A stretch of DNA of 7,611 bases, from assembly GCA_030530905.1 (NCBI GenBank), contig JAUMUB010000050.1, positions 1-7,611 of the forward strand, written 5' to 3'. The notes under the pieces were generated by a model, which saw only the letters and a program-made list of their open reading frames with translations, was not told where the DNA came from and searched no databases. The translations under genes and the position numbers were made by a program. Of the stretch, positions 6,539 through 7,611 are shown piece by piece. Each line of letters begins with the position of its first letter. Within the stretch, counting starts at the first letter, position 1. This DNA is from Bifidobacteriaceae bacterium (lineage in GTDB: Bacteria; Actinomycetota; Actinomycetes; Actinomycetales; Bifidobacteriaceae).

Positions 6539-6859
6539 TTATGCTTCGTATTCTTTAACTTTTTCGATAACGTTCTCTAAATCGCTCGCACGCAAAGCGC
6601 CTGCTTGCTTGAAAATAACTGTACCGTTTTTTGCTATGAGTAAGGTTGGAACTGCCTGAATATCTGATGCTAATTCTGGATTTTTATCAATATCTACTTT
6701 TGCAAAAACAATGTCGGTATGTTTTTCGCTTGCAGCTTCAAAAATAGGTCCGAATGCTTTGCATGGGCCGCACCATGTTGCCCAAAAGTCTACGAAGACG
6801 ATTGAATTCTTTGTAATGGTTTCTTCGAAGTTGCTGCTATCCAAGTTGATTGTAGCCAT
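6539..6859 (-). CDS. trxA: Thioredoxin
   Basis: This 106-residue cytoplasmic protein is the normal length for thioredoxin 1 and has no signal peptide. The active site is WCGPC (29-33, redox Cys30 and Cys33) within VDFWATWCGPCK. The buried Asp lies in the VDIDKNP stretch region, and the cis-proline is in AVPT (Pro71), followed by the usual KNG turn. It passes electrons from thioredoxin reductase to ribonucleotide reductase, peroxidases and oxidised protein thiols. No reductase gene is in the window. The ATG is preceded by GAAAGG at 5 nt, and upstream is a good -35/-10 pair. It is divergent from the DUF4916 gene. The symbol follows the family; a paralogue elsewhere could carry the main role. 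Confidence 0.92.
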   Translation of the reverse strand: MATINLDSSNFEETITKNSIVFVDFWATWCGPCKAFGPIFEAASEKHTDIVFAKVDIDKNPELASDIQAVPTLLIAKNGTVIFKQAGALRASDLENVIEKVKEYEA

Positions 6860-6860
6860 G

Positions 6861-6875
6861 ATAACCTTTCGTTAT
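6861..6875 (-). promoter_or_regulatory. Thioredoxin ribosome binding site in a small hairpin loop
   Basis: On the - strand, GAAAGG (6865-6870) is 5 nt before the ATG. It is flanked by ATAAC and GTTAT, which can pair into a 5-bp stem with the purine run in the loop. The stem is short and AT-rich, so any effect on translation is speculative. Confidence 0.45.
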
Positions 6876-6894
6876 GAATCTATAGTAACCAGAT

Positions 6895-6923
6895 ATTTTA
6901 TCGCACTTGCGTTGATTTGTGAA
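6895..6923 (-). promoter_or_regulatory. Thioredoxin gene promoter
   Basis: On the - strand, TTCACA (6918-6923) and TAAAAT (6895-6900) are each 5 of 6 to the sigma-70-type consensus and are separated by exactly 17 bp. Transcription would start near 6888, giving a leader of about 29 nt that contains the GAAAGG site. Confidence 0.65.
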
Positions 6924-6961
6924 TCAGATTTATATGATTTTTTCAATATTGCTTATATTGC

Positions 6962-6990
6962 GTGACAAAGTCAATTTTTTCGTTCATAAT
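6962..6990 (+). promoter_or_regulatory. DUF4916 gene promoter, predicted to give a leaderless mRNA
   Basis: GTGACA (6962-6967) and CATAAT (6985-6990) are each 5 of 6 to consensus with an exact 17-bp spacer. Transcription is expected 6-7 nt after the -10, which falls on the A of the ATG at 6997. No Shine-Dalgarno lies before that ATG. Confidence 0.65.
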
Positions 6991-6996
6991 GAATAT

Positions 6997-7605
6997 ATGC
7001 GCGTTTTACATGATGAAGTACCTGATGACGATGATTTTGATGCGTCACGGCATAGAGGTGAATTTGATAATGTAACACCGGAAGATTTCAACAATAATCC
7101 TCCGGGATGGTTGGATCGTTCAGAAATATCTGAAATTCGTTCAAAAGTGCCAATACCATATATTGTTATTGTTCCTGTGCATTGTGACGAGTTTGGCAGA
7201 GTAAAGCGTGTGGCAAGTATTTTGCATGTGGGAGATAATGGTGTTATTGAGCGCACTATTATTGCTGGTCGAGTGTTATATCATGAGAGCATACGTGAGG
7301 CTATAGCTCGTAATATTACTAGAGATCTCGGTGATATTGCTTTGCCTGAATTACCTCATAGTTTGCAGCCGTTTACTGTTGCAGAATTTTTCCCAACTCC
7401 TGGGGCTTCTTCGTATTATGATCCACGACAGCATGCAATTGCGCTATGCTATGTGGTCAATATTTCTGGTGATTGTAATCCGCAAGATGAAACTCTAGAT
7501 GTTGAGTGGGGGAATCCTCATTCAAATTCTTTTGATGATTTCTTAGATCAGTTAAGTAATGGTTTTGATGTAATTGTTCGTAAAGCTTTATCTTGGCTTG
7601 AATAA
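6997..7605 (+). CDS. DUF4916 / Nudix-like family protein with a degenerate Nudix box
   Basis: The protein is 202 residues from the ATG at 6997. A longer reading from GTG at 6919 is possible, but it would add an odd hydrophobic stretch, would cross the predicted promoter, and has no ribosome binding site. The N-terminus is acidic (DEVPDDDDFD). The conserved part begins PPGWLDRSEISEIRSKVPIPY and runs to about VEWGNP (169-174), matching the actinobacterial DUF4916 family as I recall it. A Nudix-like box sits at residues 91-113: Gly91, Glu97, Arg105 and Gly112 fit GX5EX7REUXEEXGU, but the metal-binding glutamates are replaced by Asn106, Arg109 and Asp110. Ordinary Nudix hydrolysis is therefore doubtful, and a binding or regulatory role is possible. 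It is cytoplasmic, with no signal peptide, and divergent from trxA. The biological function is unknown. Confidence 0.78.
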   Translation: MRVLHDEVPDDDDFDASRHRGEFDNVTPEDFNNNPPGWLDRSEISEIRSKVPIPYIVIVPVHCDEFGRVKRVASILHVGDNGVIERTIIAGRVLYHESIREAIARNITRDLGDIALPELPHSLQPFTVAEFFPTPGASSYYDPRQHAIALCYVVNISGDCNPQDETLDVEWGNPHSNSFDDFLDQLSNGFDVIVRKALSWLE

Positions 7606-7611
7606 GTCATA

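Noticed and set aside
6919..6996. GTG start that would extend the DUF4916 protein by 26 residues
   Set aside because: The extension crosses a good promoter, has no ribosome binding site, and encodes a hydrophobic stretch unlike the rest of the protein.
1..7611. A mobile element, defence island or new multi-gene system
   Set aside because: No transposase, integrase, tRNA-flanked repeat, phage gene or known defence partner is present. The single HNH nuclease is membrane-anchored and sits among housekeeping genes.

Overview
This looks like a chromosomal segment from a low-GC actinobacterium, most likely a Gardnerella-like member of the Bifidobacteriaceae. That is an inference. It rests on AT-rich DNA carrying gene families typical of Actinobacteria: a membrane-anchored DUF1524/HNH nuclease, a DUF348-G5-transglycosylase surface protein and a DUF4916 (Nudix-like) protein. 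No rRNA, tRNA, CRISPR array, insertion sequence or phage gene was seen.

Layout. Positions 2-1327 (+) hold the 3' three quarters of an ABC exporter half-transporter with fused membrane and ATPase domains. It is closed by a hairpin terminator at 1337-1372. A separate unit on the + strand follows: a membrane-anchored HNH nuclease (1496-2227) and an NRAMP-family Mn/Fe transporter, mntH (2321-3568). mntH collides tail to tail with a 14-helix DHA2-type drug efflux protein on the - strand (3545-5269), and the two coding regions share 24 bp. Behind it, also on the - strand, lie a strong terminator (5295-5341), a secreted DUF348-G5-transglycosylase (5361-6350) and thioredoxin (6539-6859). Thioredoxin is divergent from a DUF4916 gene (6997-7605, +). 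The 137-bp divergent gap carries one well-spaced promoter for each direction, and the DUF4916 promoter predicts a leaderless mRNA.

How the genes relate. They look like independent housekeeping and envelope functions: export or efflux, metal uptake, cell-wall remodelling, thiol redox, and a nuclease facing the outside. They do not form one pathway, and I see no convincing undescribed multi-gene system. The points most worth a second look are the predicted leaderless DUF4916 start, that protein's broken Nudix motif, the mntH/efflux coding overlap with no terminator between them, a perfect inverted repeat in the mntH promoter region, and the non-standard ATPase motifs with a very short tail in the ABC exporter.
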